Source: Desulfovibrionales bacterium (GTDB lineage Bacteria > Desulfobacterota > QYQD01). From it: a stretch of 35,259 nucleotides of DNA. The stretch covers positions 1 to 35,259 of the forward strand of contig JAQURM010000015.1 in assembly GCA_028715605.1 (NCBI GenBank). Reading direction: 5' to 3'. The notes beneath the pieces are model-generated. The model saw nothing but the letters and a program-made list of their open reading frames with translations. It was not told where the DNA came from and made no database searches. This document shows positions 22,969-31,328 of this stretch, piece by piece (positions within the stretch are counted from its first letter, which is position 1; every line of letters begins with the position of its first letter). The position numbers were made by a program, and so were the translations under genes.

Positions 22969-24885
22969 ATGAAACTATCGTTTTCGAAGTTATCATTTTC
23001 AGGAAAAATTATCGGGCTGATTATAGCTGCCGTTATCGTCGTAAGCGTAGTAATCTTTGGTTCGACATATTATTTCGTATCCAGAGAGTTTAATCAACAA
23101 GCCCAGGGAAACATTATCACTCATGCAGATTCAGTTCAATCATCGCTCGATAATTTAAAAGAAAATATCAGTGGTGTGGCCTACTTGGTAGCCTCCAGGC
23201 CGGATGTGGCATCTGCCATCGAAAATAAGGATACGACCTTTCTCCAGCAGTTGGGCAAGGAAATCATGCAAAAAAACGGCCTGGGGTTTATTACTATAGC
23301 CGATAAGGACGGCAACGTGGTGGCCCGGGGTCACTCTGAAAAAGCAGGCGACAGCGTTCTCAAACAGATAAATGTCAAGAAGGCCCTGGCCGGAGAACCA
23401 TCCGTGGGTATTGAAGAGGGGTCGGTGGTAAAATTTTCTCTCCGGGCTGGATATCCCGTTAAAGCAGGCGACCAACTAGTGGGTTCGGTTACCACAGGCG
23501 CGGATCTTTCTTCTGATAATTCTTTCGTGGATGAGATCAAGAAAAACTTTGGTGTGGAATGCACCATATTTCACAATGATACCCGTGTCTCGACCACGAT
23601 TGAAAAGGAGGGCAAGAGGGCTATCGGAACCAAGATGGACAACTCCGAAGTTATCGAAACGGTCATTAATAAGGGACAGAGATTTCTCAAAAATAATAAG
23701 ATCATGGGTAAGGAATATACCACGGCCTATTGGCCCATCGTCTCTGCCGATGGCAAGGTCAGCGGGATGCTTTTTATCGGTAAAGACCGGGAGTCTATTA
23801 ATCGGGCCTACAGAAATATTATCTGGTCAATCCTGACCTCAGCTTTGATAGTAGGAGCGCTAATGGTTACATTGGGGTTCATCCTGGCTCGTTCCATAAC
23901 CAACCCAATCAATAAGGTTGCCGACTCGCTGAACGAAAGCTCAAATCAGATTGCCCTCGCTTCCCGCGAAGTTTCTGTAGGAAGCCAGAACATGGCGGAG
24001 AGGGCATCCGAGCAAGCGGCATCTCTGGAACAAACCTCTGCCTCCCTCGAAGAGATAGATTCCATGACCAGACAAAATGCAGATAACGCCGGAAAGGCAA
24101 ATAGCATGATGTCAGACACCTCGCTGGTGGTCGAACAGGCCAATACCTCCATGTCTCAATTGACCACCTCTATGCAGGCTATTTCAGAAGCAAGCAATGA
24201 AACGGCCAAGATCATTAAAACCATCGATGAGATTGCTTTTCAGACCAACTTATTGGCCTTGAATGCAGCAGTAGAGGCAGCGCGCGCCGGTGAGGCCGGG
24301 GCTGGTTTTGCTGTGGTGGCCGAAGAAGTCCGTAATCTGGCCATCCGTTCCGCCGAGGCAGCCAAGAACACAGCCAATTTGATCGATGATACAGTCAAAA
24401 AGATTGGCTCCGGGTGCGAGCTGGTTAACAAGACCAATGAGGCATTCTCCAGGGTGGCGAGTAGTTCGAAAGAGATAGGAGAATTGGTAAGCGAAATCTC
24501 CACGGCCTCCCAGGAACAGACCCAGGGTATCGGGCAAATTAGTACGGCTGTGGCCGAAATGGATAAAGTAGTCCAGGCCAATGCCGCCACGGCTGAGGAA
24601 AGCGCCTCGGCCAGTGAAGAACTGAACGCCCAAGCTGCAACTATGAAGGATGTTGTTAGTCAACTGGTGACTCTGGTAGGTGGAACTACCGCGCATGACA
24701 CGTCATCTGTCAAGGATAGGCTGATCGGAATTAAAGAGCGTCCCGGAGCAAACCGTGCCGAAGCCAGGAAGCTCGCCTCTCCTATGCCAAAGAAAGCTAC
24801 CGCCCAACCCAAGGCGCATCCCGGAAAAATCAACCCGGAAGAAGTGATCCCCCTGGACGAAAAACAGAATTTTACGGACTTTTAA
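22969..24885 (+). CDS. Cache-type methyl-accepting chemotaxis protein
   Basis: A 638-residue chemoreceptor. TM1 (about 12-33, [20 protein letters not shown]) and TM2 (about 283-307) bracket a periplasmic domain of about 245 residues with single-Cache features ([20 protein letters not shown], then [20 protein letters not shown]), the kind that senses small ligands. A short HAMP-like stretch ([14 protein letters not shown]) follows. The signalling tip is [20 protein letters not shown], then [13 protein letters not shown]. The tail ends [15 protein letters not shown]; the final NFTDF resembles the NWETF-type CheR/CheB docking peptide. AAGGGAGATG precedes the ATG. A cheW end lies at 35 kb, but no other chemotaxis gene is near. 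The ligand cannot be predicted. Confidence 0.93.
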   Translation: MKLSFSKLSFSGKIIGLIIAAVIVVSVVIFGSTYYFVSREFNQQAQGNIITHADSVQSSLDNLKENISGVAYLVASRPDVASAIENKDTTFLQQLGKEIMQKNGLGFITIADKDGNVVARGHSEKAGDSVLKQINVKKALAGEPSVGIEEGSVVKFSLRAGYPVKAGDQLVGSVTTGADLSSDNSFVDEIKKNFGVECTIFHNDTRVSTTIEKEGKRAIGTKMDNSEVIETVINKGQRFLKNNKIMGKEYTTAYWPIVSADGKVSGMLFIGKDRESINRAYRNIIWSILTSALIVGALMVTLGFILARSITNPINKVADSLNESSNQIALASREVSVGSQNMAERASEQAASLEQTSASLEEIDSMTRQNADNAGKANSMMSDTSLVVEQANTSMSQLTTSMQAISEASNETAKIIKTIDEIAFQTNLLALNAAVEAARAGEAGAGFAVVAEEVRNLAIRSAEAAKNTANLIDDTVKKIGSGCELVNKTNEAFSRVASSSKEIGELVSEISTASQEQTQGIGQISTAVAEMDKVVQANAATAEESASASEELNAQAATMKDVVSQLVTLVGGTTAHDTSSVKDRLIGIKERPGANRAEARKLASPMPKKATAQPKAHPGKINPEEVIPLDEKQNFTDF

Positions 24886-24900
24886 CTTTACAGGAACGTT

Positions 24901-24930
24901 TGCCACGGTCTCTCCGATGGGACCGTGGCA
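24901..24930. terminator. Strong hairpin after the chemoreceptor gene
   Basis: TGCCACGGTC (24901-24910) and GACCGTGGCA (24921-24930) form a perfect 10-base-pair stem with a 10-base loop, 16 bases after the stop. No T-tract follows, so it is either a non-canonical terminator or an mRNA 3' end stabiliser. Confidence 0.55.
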
Positions 24931-24963
24931 GGCATAACCTGGCTTAACAACCACCAAATTTGT

Positions 24964-25225
24964 GGACTTTCCCCAAAAAATCTCAGCAGATTAGGTCAAC
25001 GTGTTAATTTTATCCGATTTTTGCATTCTGGAAATGGAAGCCATCATCCCTTCGCTTCACGGCTTGCGCAGCGACCCTCTCGGAACTAGCAGGTGGGGAA
25101 TGCTTGCCCCTTCCAGCCTCTAACGGGCTGGCTTTCCCCTTCCTGCTCGCCCTCGATGTGTGCCCCGCTGCTCCAGCAAGTTACGCTCAGAAACAATGGC
25201 TTCCATAAAAATGTGGGGAAAGTCC
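24964..25225. repeat. Nested inverted-repeat element, about 260 bases
   Basis: Three nested levels of complementarity are visible. The outer arms are GGACTTTCCCCA (24964-24975) and TGGGGAAAGTCC (25214-25225), 12 of 12. The middle arms are ATGGAAGCCAT (25034-25044) and ATGGCTTCCAT (25196-25206), 11 of 11. The inner arms are AGCAGG-GGGGAA (25088-25100) with TTCCCC-CCTGCT (25134-25147), enclosing CCAGCC-N7-GGCTGG (25113-25131). No ORF of note is inside. It is probably a non-autonomous mobile element; a structured RNA is the alternative. Confidence 0.6.
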
Positions 25226-25238
25226 TGCCAAAATTAGG

Positions 25239-25267
25239 TTGACTTTTTGGTCTGGGCTTTCTAATAT
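25239..25267 (+). promoter_or_regulatory. Promoter of the TetR-menaquinone operon
   Basis: TTGACT (25239-25244) and TAATAT (25262-25267) are 17 bases apart, close to the sigma-70 consensus. The predicted start near 25274 leaves only about ten bases before the ATG at 25285, so the message would be nearly leaderless. No ribosome binding site is visible. Confidence 0.6.
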
Positions 25268-25284
25268 GACCACCTGGTCATATT
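25263..25284. promoter_or_regulatory. Palindromic operator overlapping the -10 box and abutting the tetR start
   Basis: Half-sites AATATGACCA (25263-25272) and TGGTCATATT (25275-25284) are exact complements separated by CC. The site covers the -10 box and predicted start point and ends at the base before the ATG. This is the classic position for autorepression by the adjacent TetR-type regulator. Confidence 0.7.
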
Positions 25285-25944
25285 ATGGATACCGATCTTA
25301 CCCCAAGACAGACCTTCTTTAACCTCCCCCCGGACAAGCAGCAGCGCGTCTTAGAGGCGGCTGTTCAGGAGTTTTCCGAGCGAGGCTACCAGCAGGCCAG
25401 CATTAACACCATAGTCTCCCGACTCAATATCGCCAAGGGATCCATCTATCAGTACTTCGACAGCAAAAAAAGTCTGTTTCTCTTTATCTTCAATCAGGGA
25501 ATTGCCATGGTGCGGCAGATGCTGAAGCATGTTAAAAAGGAGAGTCAGGAAGAAGATTTTTTCACGCGGGTAAGGAAATCCCTTATGGCTGGGGTTGAGT
25601 TCATAGATAAACATCCGGCCCTCTACCGGGTTTATCTCCGTATTCTTTTTGAGCGCGATTCTCCTCTACGGGAAGACTTTCTGCAAACGATAAGGCTTTT
25701 CTCCCGTGAGTACATCCTCTCCCTTTTGGAAGAGGGGCAGGCACGGGGTGAGGTCAGAAAAGACCTGGACCCTGTGTTGGCTGTGTTTATTCTAGACGCG
25801 GTATTGGATAAGTTCCTGCAGAACTATGCCCTGCCCTATCTTGATCCGGCCCTGGAGTTAAACGAGAAAAATGGCCTGGAAGAAAAAATCGACAGCATAG
25901 TGACCATGCTGCGGCAGGGATTCGCCGCGGCAGATGGGATTTGA
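25285..25944 (+). CDS. TetR/AcrR-family regulator of the menaquinone operon (predicted)
   Basis: A 219-residue TetR-family repressor. The N-terminal DNA-binding domain is canonical: RVLEAAVQEFSERGYQQASI, then INTIVSRLNIAKGSIYQYFDSKKSLF. The C-terminal helices (about 70-210) form the ligand-binding and dimer part, which is poorly conserved; the effector cannot be named. A 22-base palindrome overlaps its promoter and ends right at the ATG, so it probably represses itself. The stop is one base before the mqnE start, so mqnE and likely the genes after it come under the same control. There is no ribosome binding site, consistent with a nearly leaderless message. Control of quinone synthesis by a TetR repressor is inference from this layout. 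Confidence 0.88.
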   Translation: MDTDLTPRQTFFNLPPDKQQRVLEAAVQEFSERGYQQASINTIVSRLNIAKGSIYQYFDSKKSLFLFIFNQGIAMVRQMLKHVKKESQEEDFFTRVRKSLMAGVEFIDKHPALYRVYLRILFERDSPLREDFLQTIRLFSREYILSLLEEGQARGEVRKDLDPVLAVFILDAVLDKFLQNYALPYLDPALELNEKNGLEEKIDSIVTMLRQGFAAADGI

Positions 25945-25945
25945 C

Positions 25946-27082
25946 ATGAACATGGATTGGTCGAAAAGAGAACCGTGGTGGCAAGAGATACGTGGTAAGG
26001 TCGAGGCCGGTGAAAGGCTATCCTTTGAAGACGGGCTGAGGCTTTACCAATCAAACGATATCCTGGCCATCGGCGCCCTGGCCAATGCGGTACGCCGCCG
26101 CATGAACGGCGATAAGGCATTTTACATATACAATCAGCACATCAACTATTCCAATATCTGCGTCAATCTCTGCCGTTTTTGCGCCTTCGGCAAGGATAAG
26201 GGCGATTCGGCCGCGTATGAAATGTCCGTTGAGGAGATAGTCGGCAAGATTCAAAGCAGGCGCCATGAGCCGATAACCGAGGTGCACATCGTAGGCGGGA
26301 TACATCCTGACCTGCCTTATCGCTATTATGTGGAGATGATCCGGGAGATCAAAAAGGCACGGCCGGAGATCCACATACACGCCTTTACCGCCGTAGAGAT
26401 CGCCCATCTGGCCAATATCTCCGGACAAAGTATATCCGATACGCTCCGCGACCTGCGCGAGGCCGGGTTAGGTTCGCTTCCGGGCGGTGGCGCAGAGGTC
26501 TTCAGCCCCCGCATAAGGGAACGCCTCTGTCCCAAAAAACTATCTCCGGAAGGCTGGCTGGAAGTGGCCGGGGCCGCGCATCGCCTCGGCATCAAGTCCA
26601 ATGCCACAATGCTCTATGGACATATCGAATCTGCGGAAGAAAGGGTCAGCCATCTTCTGGCCTTGCGCCAGACCCAGGATGAGACCGGCGGCTTCATGGC
26701 CTTTATTCCCCTGGCCTTTCACCCGCGAAACACCGAGCTATCCGAACTCTCTAACACCACCGGCTTTAATGACCTTAAAAATATCGCCGTCGCCCGTCTC
26801 CTGCTCGATAATTTTCCGCACATCAAGGCCTACTGGGTGATGATCGGCCCCAAACTGGCCCAGATCGCCCTTAATTTTGGCGCAGATGATCTGGATGGAA
26901 CGATCATCGAGGAAAAGATCACCCACATGGCCGGTGCGGAGACGGCCCAGGGGATGACCCGCGCGGAACTCCGGCGTTTAATCCATGAGGCGGGATGTAC
27001 GCCGGTAGAACGGGACACCCTGTACAATATCATTAAGCCTTCAGCAATTAACGCTCAGCAATCAGCAGAGAAAGGCTCATAG
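25946..27082 (+). CDS. mqnE: Aminodeoxyfutalosine synthase MqnE
   Basis: Radical SAM enzyme that joins 3-(1-carboxyvinyloxy)benzoate to the adenosyl group of SAM, giving 6-amino-6-deoxyfutalosine in the futalosine route to menaquinone. The [4Fe-4S] motif is Cys72, Cys76 and Cys79 (NICVNLCRFCAFGKDKG). Family blocks YNQHINYSN, EVHIVGGIHPDLPY, SLPGGGAEVFSPRIR and SNATMLYGHIE are present. The start at 25946 is chosen over the in-frame ATG at 25934 because it lies one base after the tetR stop. The last dozen or so residues (SAINAQQSAEKGS) come from a dispersed repeat rather than the enzyme fold. It is the second gene of the predicted TetR operon. Confidence 0.95.
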   Translation: MNMDWSKREPWWQEIRGKVEAGERLSFEDGLRLYQSNDILAIGALANAVRRRMNGDKAFYIYNQHINYSNICVNLCRFCAFGKDKGDSAAYEMSVEEIVGKIQSRRHEPITEVHIVGGIHPDLPYRYYVEMIREIKKARPEIHIHAFTAVEIAHLANISGQSISDTLRDLREAGLGSLPGGGAEVFSPRIRERLCPKKLSPEGWLEVAGAAHRLGIKSNATMLYGHIESAEERVSHLLALRQTQDETGGFMAFIPLAFHPRNTELSELSNTTGFNDLKNIAVARLLLDNFPHIKAYWVMIGPKLAQIALNFGADDLDGTIIEEKITHMAGAETAQGMTRAELRRLIHEAGCTPVERDTLYNIIKPSAINAQQSAEKGS

Positions 27083-27100
27083 CTGATAGCTCATAGCTGA
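27040..27100 (+). repeat. TCAGCAATCAGC-type repeat across the mqnE stop
   Basis: TCAGCAATTAACGCTCAGCA (27041-27060) followed by ATCAGC is the same repeat kind as 2008 and 2380. It spans the mqnE stop (27080-27082) and continues as AGCTGATAGCTCATAGCTGA in the mqnE-mqnC gap, so it encodes the tail of MqnE. Confidence 0.6.
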
Positions 27101-27130
27101 TGCTTACTTACATATCATCGAGGCCCGGCA

Positions 27131-28186
27131 ATGAATTACGATTCGTGGCACAGAAAAATAGACCATAATGAAAGGTTCTCAAAAGAAGAGTCCCTGGCGC
27201 TTTACAACCATGCGGATCTCCTTGCCCTTGGAGAACTGGCCGATCTGAAACGCCGTCTTCTTAACCCCAAAAAGCTGGTTACCTACATCATTGACCGCAA
27301 CATCAATTATAGTAATATATGCATTTCGGGCTGCCGTTTCTGTGCCTTCTTTAGAGAAGATGGGGCACAGGGAGGCTATGTCCTGACCAAGGAAGAATTG
27401 GCCCGAAAAATAGAGGAAACCCTTTCTCTGGAAGGCGTACAGATACTCCTTCAGGGCGGCTTGCACCCTACCCTGCCCTTTTCTTTTTATGAAGAGATGC
27501 TCGCCTTTATCAAAAGTGAGCATCCTATACATATACATGGGTTTTCGCCTCCGGAGATTGTGCACATGTCCCGGCAGTCAGGGCTGGGTATAGGCCAGGT
27601 ACTGCGACGGCTGCGCGCGGCCGGCCTCGACTCTATTCCAGGCGGAGGCGCGGAAATATTGGTGAACAGGGTAAGACAGGCCGTGTCGCCCCGTAAATGC
27701 TCAGCAGATGAATGGCTGGCAGTTATGGAAGAGGCGCATAAACAGGGGGTTAAGACTACGGCTACCATGATGTTCGGCCATGTAGAGACTATCGAAGAAC
27801 GCATCGAACACCTTATGCGCATCAGAGAACTTCAGGATAAAACCCATGGGTTCACAGCCTTTATCCCCTGGCCTTTCCAGCCGCATAATACCCGTATAAC
27901 CGTCGATCCCGTGGGCGGCGTCGAATACCTGCGTATGCTGGCTGTTTCCCGGATCGTCCTGGATAATATCCCCAATCTACAGGCCTCCTGGGTTACCCAA
28001 GGGCCGAAGGTGGCACAGGTGGCCCTTGCCTTTGGCGCGAATGACTTCGGCAGTACCATGATCGAGGAAAATGTGGTGGCCGCCACCGGCGTCTCTTATC
28101 AGTTGAGCGAAAAGGAGATCAGGCGAATCATTACTGATGCCGGCTATGAGCCGGCCCGCAGAAATATGGCCTATGAATTTATTTAA
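27131..28186 (+). CDS. mqnC: Cyclic dehypoxanthinylfutalosine synthase MqnC
   Basis: A 351-residue radical SAM enzyme that closes the second ring, turning dehypoxanthinylfutalosine into its cyclic form. The cluster motif is Cys64, Cys68 and Cys71 (NICISGCRFCAFFRE). Conserved blocks are DRNINYSNIC, ILLQGGLHPTLPFSFYE, SIPGGGAEILVNRVR, TTATMMFGHVETIEERI and GFTAFIPWPFQP, the last of which separates MqnC from MqnE (FIPLAF in the neighbour). It follows mqnE after a 48-base repeat-containing gap without a promoter, and the next gene overlaps its end. MqnB, which makes its substrate, is not in the window. Confidence 0.95.
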   Translation: MNYDSWHRKIDHNERFSKEESLALYNHADLLALGELADLKRRLLNPKKLVTYIIDRNINYSNICISGCRFCAFFREDGAQGGYVLTKEELARKIEETLSLEGVQILLQGGLHPTLPFSFYEEMLAFIKSEHPIHIHGFSPPEIVHMSRQSGLGIGQVLRRLRAAGLDSIPGGGAEILVNRVRQAVSPRKCSADEWLAVMEEAHKQGVKTTATMMFGHVETIEERIEHLMRIRELQDKTHGFTAFIPWPFQPHNTRITVDPVGGVEYLRMLAVSRIVLDNIPNLQASWVTQGPKVAQVALAFGANDFGSTMIEENVVAATGVSYQLSEKEIRRIITDAGYEPARRNMAYEFI

Positions 28187-29474
28187 GCCATCAGCCATCA
28201 GCTATCAGCTATCAGCCCGGAAGGTAGCCGCAGGCTTCAGCCTGCGCAAGTCATCAGCAGTCAGCGCTCAAGTAAAAATCCACCGTGCCAGATGGGTCTT
28301 TCCTGTCTCTTCAGCGCCGGTTAGTGACGGCGCGGTTGTGGTTGCCGATGGCCGTATAGAGGCCGTGGGCCGGTTTAAGGACCTCAAAGGCGCTTATAGC
28401 GGCGGCGTAGTTGACCATGGAGAGGTAAGCATCCTGCCAGCCCTGGTCAACGCCCATACCCATCTTGAACTTGCCGCCCTGCGCGGACGCATATCCGGAA
28501 AGGATGGTTTTGTTGACTGGATCAGGGGGCTTATTAAAGTGCGGGAAGAGATTCCGCCGGCTGAAACAGAAAAGGCAATAACCAATGAACTTGCGGCCAT
28601 GCGCCGGCGTGGCGTCGGCCTCATTGGTGACGTAGGCAATACCCGGATGGCTTATGAGTTATGCCGAAAACAAAGGGAAAATATCGTTTTTTTTCGCGAG
28701 TTCCTGGGCCTTAACCGGGAGAAGACGGCAAGGGCCAAAGAGATGCTGGCAGAAGCCGGTAAATCTCATGAGACCGACAATGCATTCCATGTGGCCGCCC
28801 ATGCCCCATACACCGTCTCTGCCGAACTGTTTTCGGCCCTCAAATCGTGGGCCAATAAGCGCGGTAAGATGCTCTCCGTGCACCTGGCCGAATGCCCGGA
28901 GGAACAGGAACTCTTTGCGCATGGAAACGGAGCATTGAAAGACCTGCTCCGAGAGCGTTCAGCGTGGGATGATGATTTTATTCCGCCCGGGAAAAGCGCG
29001 GTATCATATCTCGACAAACTTGGCGTCCTGGACAGTAACACGGTCTGTGTACATCTCGTACACCTGTCAGAGGAAGATATGGAAATCCTGGCTGCCCGCA
29101 GGGTAAAATGCTGCCTCTGCCCCAAGAGTAATCTCTTTCTCAACGTCGGCTTCCCGAAGGTGGAAAAGATGCTCGCCTATGGGCTGTATCCGGCCCTGGG
29201 TACGGATAGCCTGGCCAGCAATGAGAGTCTCAGCATCTTAGAAGAGATGGCGGCCGTCAGGAAACACGTACCCGGCCTGGCCCCGGAAAAAATACTGGAG
29301 ATGGCCACCCTGAACGGCGCCCGGGCCCTTGGCCGGGAAGACCGGCTGGGCAGTCTGACGCCGGGGAAAGAAGCCGGGATGCTCTCTGTCCCGGCCGGCG
29401 GAGAAGGCAGCCGGGAAGCGCTTGAAGGCATAATAGCCGGCGCCGCGACTATACCTGTACGTTGGATACATTAA
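28173..29474 (+). CDS. Aminodeoxyfutalosine deaminase (amidohydrolase family)
   Basis: Amidohydrolase that removes the amino group of aminodeoxyfutalosine to give futalosine, inferred from its place between mqnC and mqnA. Metal ligands lie in LVNAHTHLEL (His95, His97 from this start), HAPYTVS, HLAECPEEQE and GTDSLASNESL. The recognisable fold begins only at VKIHRARWVFP (about residue 34). The residues before that are encoded by dispersed repeats (28188-28269), and no ATG, GTG or TTG lies in frame after them. ATGs at 28137, 28146 and 28173 are all possible starts; 28173 gives the smallest overlap with mqnC (14 bases). A related enzyme such as SAH or adenosine deaminase is the alternative, but the context favours menaquinone synthesis. 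Confidence 0.82.
   Translation: MNLFKPSAISYQLSARKVAAGFSLRKSSAVSAQVKIHRARWVFPVSSAPVSDGAVVVADGRIEAVGRFKDLKGAYSGGVVDHGEVSILPALVNAHTHLELAALRGRISGKDGFVDWIRGLIKVREEIPPAETEKAITNELAAMRRRGVGLIGDVGNTRMAYELCRKQRENIVFFREFLGLNREKTARAKEMLAEAGKSHETDNAFHVAAHAPYTVSAELFSALKSWANKRGKMLSVHLAECPEEQELFAHGNGALKDLLRERSAWDDDFIPPGKSAVSYLDKLGVLDSNTVCVHLVHLSEEDMEILAARRVKCCLCPKSNLFLNVGFPKVEKMLAYGLYPALGTDSLASNESLSILEEMAAVRKHVPGLAPEKILEMATLNGARALGREDRLGSLTPGKEAGMLSVPAGGEGSREALEGIIAGAATIPVRWIH
28188..28269 (+). repeat. Repeat cluster spanning mqnC stop and deaminase N-terminus
   Basis: CATCAGCTATCAGCTATCAG (from about 28195) is followed by the hairpin GCAGGCT-TC-AGCCTGC (28230-28245) and ATCAGCAGTCAGCGCTCA. It is the TCAGCTATCAGC family again. 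The run stays open in the deaminase frame and encodes most of its first 33 residues. Confidence 0.65.
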
Positions 29475-29485
29475 AAGGAACAAAA

Positions 29486-30334
29486 ATGGATCAGATTAGA
29501 ATCGGCAAATTCAGTTTTATTAACACCAGCCCCATATATTACCCACTCGAACACATAGTAGGCTTAAACGGCTTTCAGGTGATAGAGGGATCTCCTTCGG
29601 AACTAAACGCCCGCTTTTTCCGCGGGGAATTGGACATCAGCGTCATATCCTCACAGGAATACGGTCTCCATGCGGAAAGATACCTCCTCCTCCCTGAACT
29701 GGCCATTGTCTCGCAGGGAACGGTCAAAAGCGTGCTCTTTTTCAGCAAATATCCGCTTAAGGCCCTCAGCGGGCGCCGCATCCTTATAACTGAGAAGTCA
29801 CAAACCTCGGTAGCTCTCCTGAAGATTATCCTGGAAGAATTTTATGAGGTATTCCCCATCTATGAGACAGGCGACCTGTCCGCGAAAGACGTCCATGCCC
29901 GGGAAGTGGCCGGCTTTCTGGCTATAGGCGACGAGGCCTTGCGGTTTCGTATCGAGAGTCAGGAGCCTTACATTATCGACCTCGGCGAGACCTGGAAGAA
30001 GTTTACCGGCCTGCCTTTTGTATATGCGGTGTGGGCAGTGCGCCGAGAATTCTATAATCAGTTTCCGCAGAAGGTATGGGAGGCCTGCCGCCTCCTTAAA
30101 CAGTCACGGGATAAGGGCCTTAAGACCCTGGAAAAGATCGGAGGCCGCTTTGCTCCACATATCCCCATGTCCAAGGAGGCCTGCCTGGCCTACCTGCGAA
30201 CCCTGTGTTTTGACTTAACTCCGGAGGCGCTGGAGGGAATGAGGCTGTTCTTCCGCTATCTGGTCAAACGCGGTGAATATCCTTCTCCGGTGGACATAGA
30301 ATTTATACCGCAACTAGACAGGATAACGGCCTGA
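29486..30334 (+). CDS. mqnA: Chorismate dehydratase MqnA
   Basis: MqnA removes water from chorismate to give 3-(1-carboxyvinyloxy)benzoate, the first step of the futalosine pathway. The 282-residue protein has the periplasmic-binding-protein-like fold of the family, with IRIGKFSFINTSPIYYPLE at the start, SELNARFFRGELDISVISS, the ligand-loop SQGTVKSVLFFSKYPL and KFTGLPFVYAVWAVRRE. The start at 29486 follows AAAAGGA; the in-frame TTG at 29462 overlaps the previous gene and is less likely. It lies 11 bases after the deaminase stop. Although it is the first enzyme, it is encoded fourth among the operon's enzymes. Confidence 0.95.
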   Translation: MDQIRIGKFSFINTSPIYYPLEHIVGLNGFQVIEGSPSELNARFFRGELDISVISSQEYGLHAERYLLLPELAIVSQGTVKSVLFFSKYPLKALSGRRILITEKSQTSVALLKIILEEFYEVFPIYETGDLSAKDVHAREVAGFLAIGDEALRFRIESQEPYIIDLGETWKKFTGLPFVYAVWAVRREFYNQFPQKVWEACRLLKQSRDKGLKTLEKIGGRFAPHIPMSKEACLAYLRTLCFDLTPEALEGMRLFFRYLVKRGEYPSPVDIEFIPQLDRITA

Positions 30335-30352
30335 ATGTCAGATAAAACACTC

Positions 30353-30369
30353 GTGTCTCAAAGAGACAC
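30353..30369 (+). other. Small perfect hairpin after mqnA
   Basis: GTGTCTC-AAA-GAGACAC, a 7-base-pair stem with a 3-base loop, 18 bases after the mqnA stop. There is no T-tract. It precedes the C-rich repeat in front of menG and may be an mRNA processing or pausing site. Confidence 0.4.
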
Positions 30370-30385
30370 AAAGAACAATGAAAAC

Positions 30386-30526
30386 AATCCCCCCTCACCC
30401 CCCTTTGGTAAGGGGGGGATATGTTAAGTCCTCTTTTGGAAAAAAAGGGGAGTCCGTCAAATCCCCCCTTGGGAAAAGACGGGAGACCATCAATTCCCCC
30501 TTTGGAAAAGGGGGATACAGGGGGAT
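30386..30526 (+). repeat. C-rich multi-hairpin repeat across the menG start
   Basis: CCCCCCTTTGGTAAGGGGGG (from about 30399), a middle hairpin built on CCCCCTTGGGAAAAG, and CCCCCTTTGGAAAAGGGGG (30496-30514) are successive units of the same hairpin family as 10401, 16793 and 31329. The right two thirds is in frame with menG and supplies its only ATG start and about 30 residues. Confidence 0.75.
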
Positions 30527-31230
30527 TCTCTGGTGAAAAGAAAGCCTTTGTAGAAAAAAAGTTTTCTTCGATTACTTCGCGCTACGATTTCCTCAACTCC
30601 CTGCTGAGTCTAAATATTGACCGTTACTGGCGATGGGTGACCGCCCGTGAATTAGACAATTATACGGAAGGACCAATCCTCGACCTCTGCGCCGGCACAC
30701 TGCCCTTAAGCCTTAGTATAGCCGGACGCAGGCCCGAACGATATGTATTAGCCCTTGATTTCTGCCGGGATATGCTGGCCTACGGTCGCAACAGACTAAA
30801 TGGACAGGCAGCAGGCCGACAAATTATTCCGATTTGTGCAGACGGCGAAGAAATCCCCTGTCGTAATGAGAGCTTTTCCGGGATTACCGTGGCCTTCGGG
30901 GTACGTAACCTGAGCAATCTGGATAAGGGTTTAAAGGAGATGTGGCGCGTCCTCCGGCCCGGCGGGAAACTCGTCATCCTTGAGTTTTCCCGCCCTAAAA
31001 ATCCGATCATGCGGCCGCTCTATTTCTTTTACCTGGGACAAATCCTGCCTCGTATAGGTGGCTGGATATCAGGAGATGAAGAGGCCTACCGTTATCTGGC
31101 GACTTCCATCCGTCAGTTCTGCTCACCCGAAGAACTGGCACAAAAGATGGAAGCGGCCAGCTACATAAAGGTGGCTTATCGCCCGCTCACAGCCGGAATA
31201 GTGACTTTATACACGGGAGAAAAACCTTGA
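30421..31230 (+). CDS. menG: Demethylmenaquinone methyltransferase MenG/UbiE
   Basis: SAM-dependent C-methyltransferase for the last step of menaquinone synthesis. From residue 41 the protein is typical of UbiE/MenG: FVEKKFSSITSRYDFLNSLL, SAM motif I LDLCAGTLPLSLS, then ADGEEIPCRNESFSGITVAF, FGVRNLSN and RVLRPGGKLVILEFSRP. The first 35 residues (MLSPLLEKKGSPSN and on) are encoded by a dispersed C-rich repeat and are not part of the family. The only in-frame ATG is at 30421; in-frame TTG codons at 30436 and 30502 are alternatives, the latter giving 242 residues, closer to the family length. None has a clear ribosome binding site. The real start is therefore open; the enzyme identity is secure. 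Confidence 0.88.
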   Translation: MLSPLLEKKGSPSNPPLGKDGRPSIPPLEKGDTGGFSGEKKAFVEKKFSSITSRYDFLNSLLSLNIDRYWRWVTARELDNYTEGPILDLCAGTLPLSLSIAGRRPERYVLALDFCRDMLAYGRNRLNGQAAGRQIIPICADGEEIPCRNESFSGITVAFGVRNLSNLDKGLKEMWRVLRPGGKLVILEFSRPKNPIMRPLYFFYLGQILPRIGGWISGDEEAYRYLATSIRQFCSPEELAQKMEAASYIKVAYRPLTAGIVTLYTGEKP

Positions 31231-31328
31231 TATTCAATGCGGAGAACATAAAGAGACATCTCAAATTTGAAATTTGGTAACACGTTAGCTGTCTTAAAAG
31301 GGCTAGTCATCCAGAAAACGGCAACTCA

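Noticed and set aside
24703-24957. 84-residue minus-strand frame at the chemoreceptor 3' end
   Set aside because: Antisense to the receptor tail and crosses the 24901-24930 hairpin; no motifs.
25266-25311. Alternative ATG at 25266 for the TetR gene
   Set aside because: It is in a different frame from the helix-turn-helix domain.
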